A stretch of DNA of 6,780 nt from an uncultured Planctomycetaceae bacterium (GTDB lineage Bacteria; Planctomycetota; Planctomycetia; Planctomycetales; Planctomycetaceae). This document shows, one piece after another, positions 6,080-6,780 of this stretch (its first letter is position 1; each line of letters begins with the position of its first letter). Under the pieces are notes generated by a model. It was not told the DNA's origin. It worked only from the letters and a program-made list of their open reading frames with translations, and did not search any database. The stretch covers positions 1 to 6,780 of the forward strand of contig CAIXQV010000471.1 in NCBI GenBank assembly GCA_903921605.1, read 5' to 3'. The position numbers were made by a program, and so were the translations under genes.

Positions 6080-6780
6080 TTGAACCATCACTTCGCGAAC
6101 ACGTCGCGTCAGATGGTTACCGTCTGAAGTTTCGCCACTGGGCTCCTGTGAATCCCAGGGGGATCGTGATTGCGTTGCACGGCATTCAAAGTCATTCAGG
6201 GTGGTATGACTATTCTTCACGTCGTTTGGCCGACGCTGGTTTCGCAGTCTACTTTCCGGATCGCCGTGGCTCGGGCCTGAATGGTTTTCAGCGCGGCCAT
6301 GCAGCGCATGCGATGCGGTTGGTCAATGATGTGCGAGCCCTTCGCGGACTGGCCATCAATGAGACTGTCGTTGGCACCGTAGATTCAAACGCTCAATTGC
6401 CGATCACGATTCTGGGGATTAGTTGGGGAGGAAAACTGGCAGCAGTCATCGCGGCATTGTTTCCGCGGGAATTCGATCGCCTCGCGCTGCTGTATCCGGG
6501 CCTGGTTGCCAGAATCGGGCCAACCTGGTCGCAGCTTTTACGACTCAATCTGGCACGCACATTTGAAGTCGTGAAGCACCACATTCCTATTCCACTTGAC
6601 GATCCTGCTCTGTTTACTCAGGTCCCCGAATGGCAGCAGTTCATTTCTCATGATCCCCTCGCATTGCACGCGGTCTCCAGCAGTTTTCTGAATGCGGGCC
6701 GAGAACTGGATCGCGAGCTGACAACTCATTGCGGGAAAATTCTGCAACCGACGTTGTTGCTGCTGGCCGAGAACGACAGC
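6076..6780 (+). CDS. Alpha/beta hydrolase, lysophospholipase/monoacylglycerol-lipase-like (3' end outside window)
   Basis: An open frame of 235 codons starts with the ATG of the ATGA overlap and stays open to the right edge. It is a serine hydrolase of the Hydrolase_4/S33-like alpha/beta fold. Visible features are the oxyanion-hole strand IVIALHG (30-36), FPDRRGSGLN (60-69), and the nucleophile elbow GISWG (114-118) with Ser116. A strand TLLLLAEND (226-234) should lead to the catalytic Asp; the Asp is either D234 or just beyond the window, and the catalytic His is certainly beyond it. No signal peptide is seen, so the protein is probably cytoplasmic. The residues between about 140 and 220 form the cap region that usually sets substrate choice. 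Esterase, lipase or C-C hydrolase activity cannot be separated from sequence alone. Co-translation with the macro-domain protein suggests a shared process, possibly ester hydrolysis, but this is inference. Confidence 0.88.
   Translation, partial: MIEPSLREHVASDGYRLKFRHWAPVNPRGIVIALHGIQSHSGWYDYSSRRLADAGFAVYFPDRRGSGLNGFQRGHAAHAMRLVNDVRALRGLAINETVVGTVDSNAQLPITILGISWGGKLAAVIAALFPREFDRLALLYPGLVARIGPTWSQLLRLNLARTFEVVKHHIPIPLDDPALFTQVPEWQQFISHDPLALHAVSSSFLNAGRELDRELTTHCGKILQPTLLLLAENDS

Noticed and set aside
5531..6220. Minus-strand open frame of 229 codons
   Set aside because: It is fully antisense to the well-supported macro-domain gene and the start of the hydrolase.

Overview
The window looks like chromosomal DNA of a planctomycete, probably of the Planctomycetaceae/Gimesiaceae type (inference). 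The case rests on a Tat-exported DUF1501 protein, a transmembrane Hanks-type Ser/Thr kinase with its own C-terminal domain, an exported c-type cytochrome fusion, loosely packed genes, weak Shine-Dalgarno sequences, and 'CACAGAGG'-type palindromic repeats upstream. Base composition is moderate (about half G+C by eye) and does not shift visibly between genes.

Layout. Positions 1-389 hold two copies (the first cut by the window edge) and a short third stub of a ~175-bp nested palindromic repeat. A separate GC-rich hairpin (414-434) follows. Next is a DUF1501 gene (471-1931, +) with a good ribosome binding site. Facing it, with only 3 bp between the stop codons, is a minus-strand gene (1935-3089) for a predicted lipoprotein. 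That protein joins a DUF442/dual-specificity-type phosphatase domain (CX5R signature) to a C-terminal cytochrome c'-like segment with one CxxCH haem site. A 536-bp gene-free stretch separates it from a divergent Ser/Thr kinase gene (3626-5296, +) with a complete catalytic core, one membrane span and an unrecognised helical C-terminal domain. After 240 bp come two translationally coupled genes: a macro-domain ADP-ribose hydrolase/deacetylase (5537-6079, +) and an alpha/beta hydrolase (from 6076, +) that overlaps it by 4 bp and runs off the right edge.

How the genes may work together. The macro-domain and alpha/beta hydrolase genes are almost certainly co-transcribed. The kinase and phosphatase-cytochrome genes are divergent neighbours. 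A regulatory link is tempting, but the phosphatase is predicted to lie outside the cytoplasmic membrane and the kinase catalytic domain inside it, so simple kinase/phosphatase antagonism is not supported. The most unusual item is the phosphatase-cytochrome c' fusion, which suggests haem- or gas/redox-responsive phosphatase activity in the periplasm (inference). No CRISPR array, tRNA, rRNA or transposase gene was seen.
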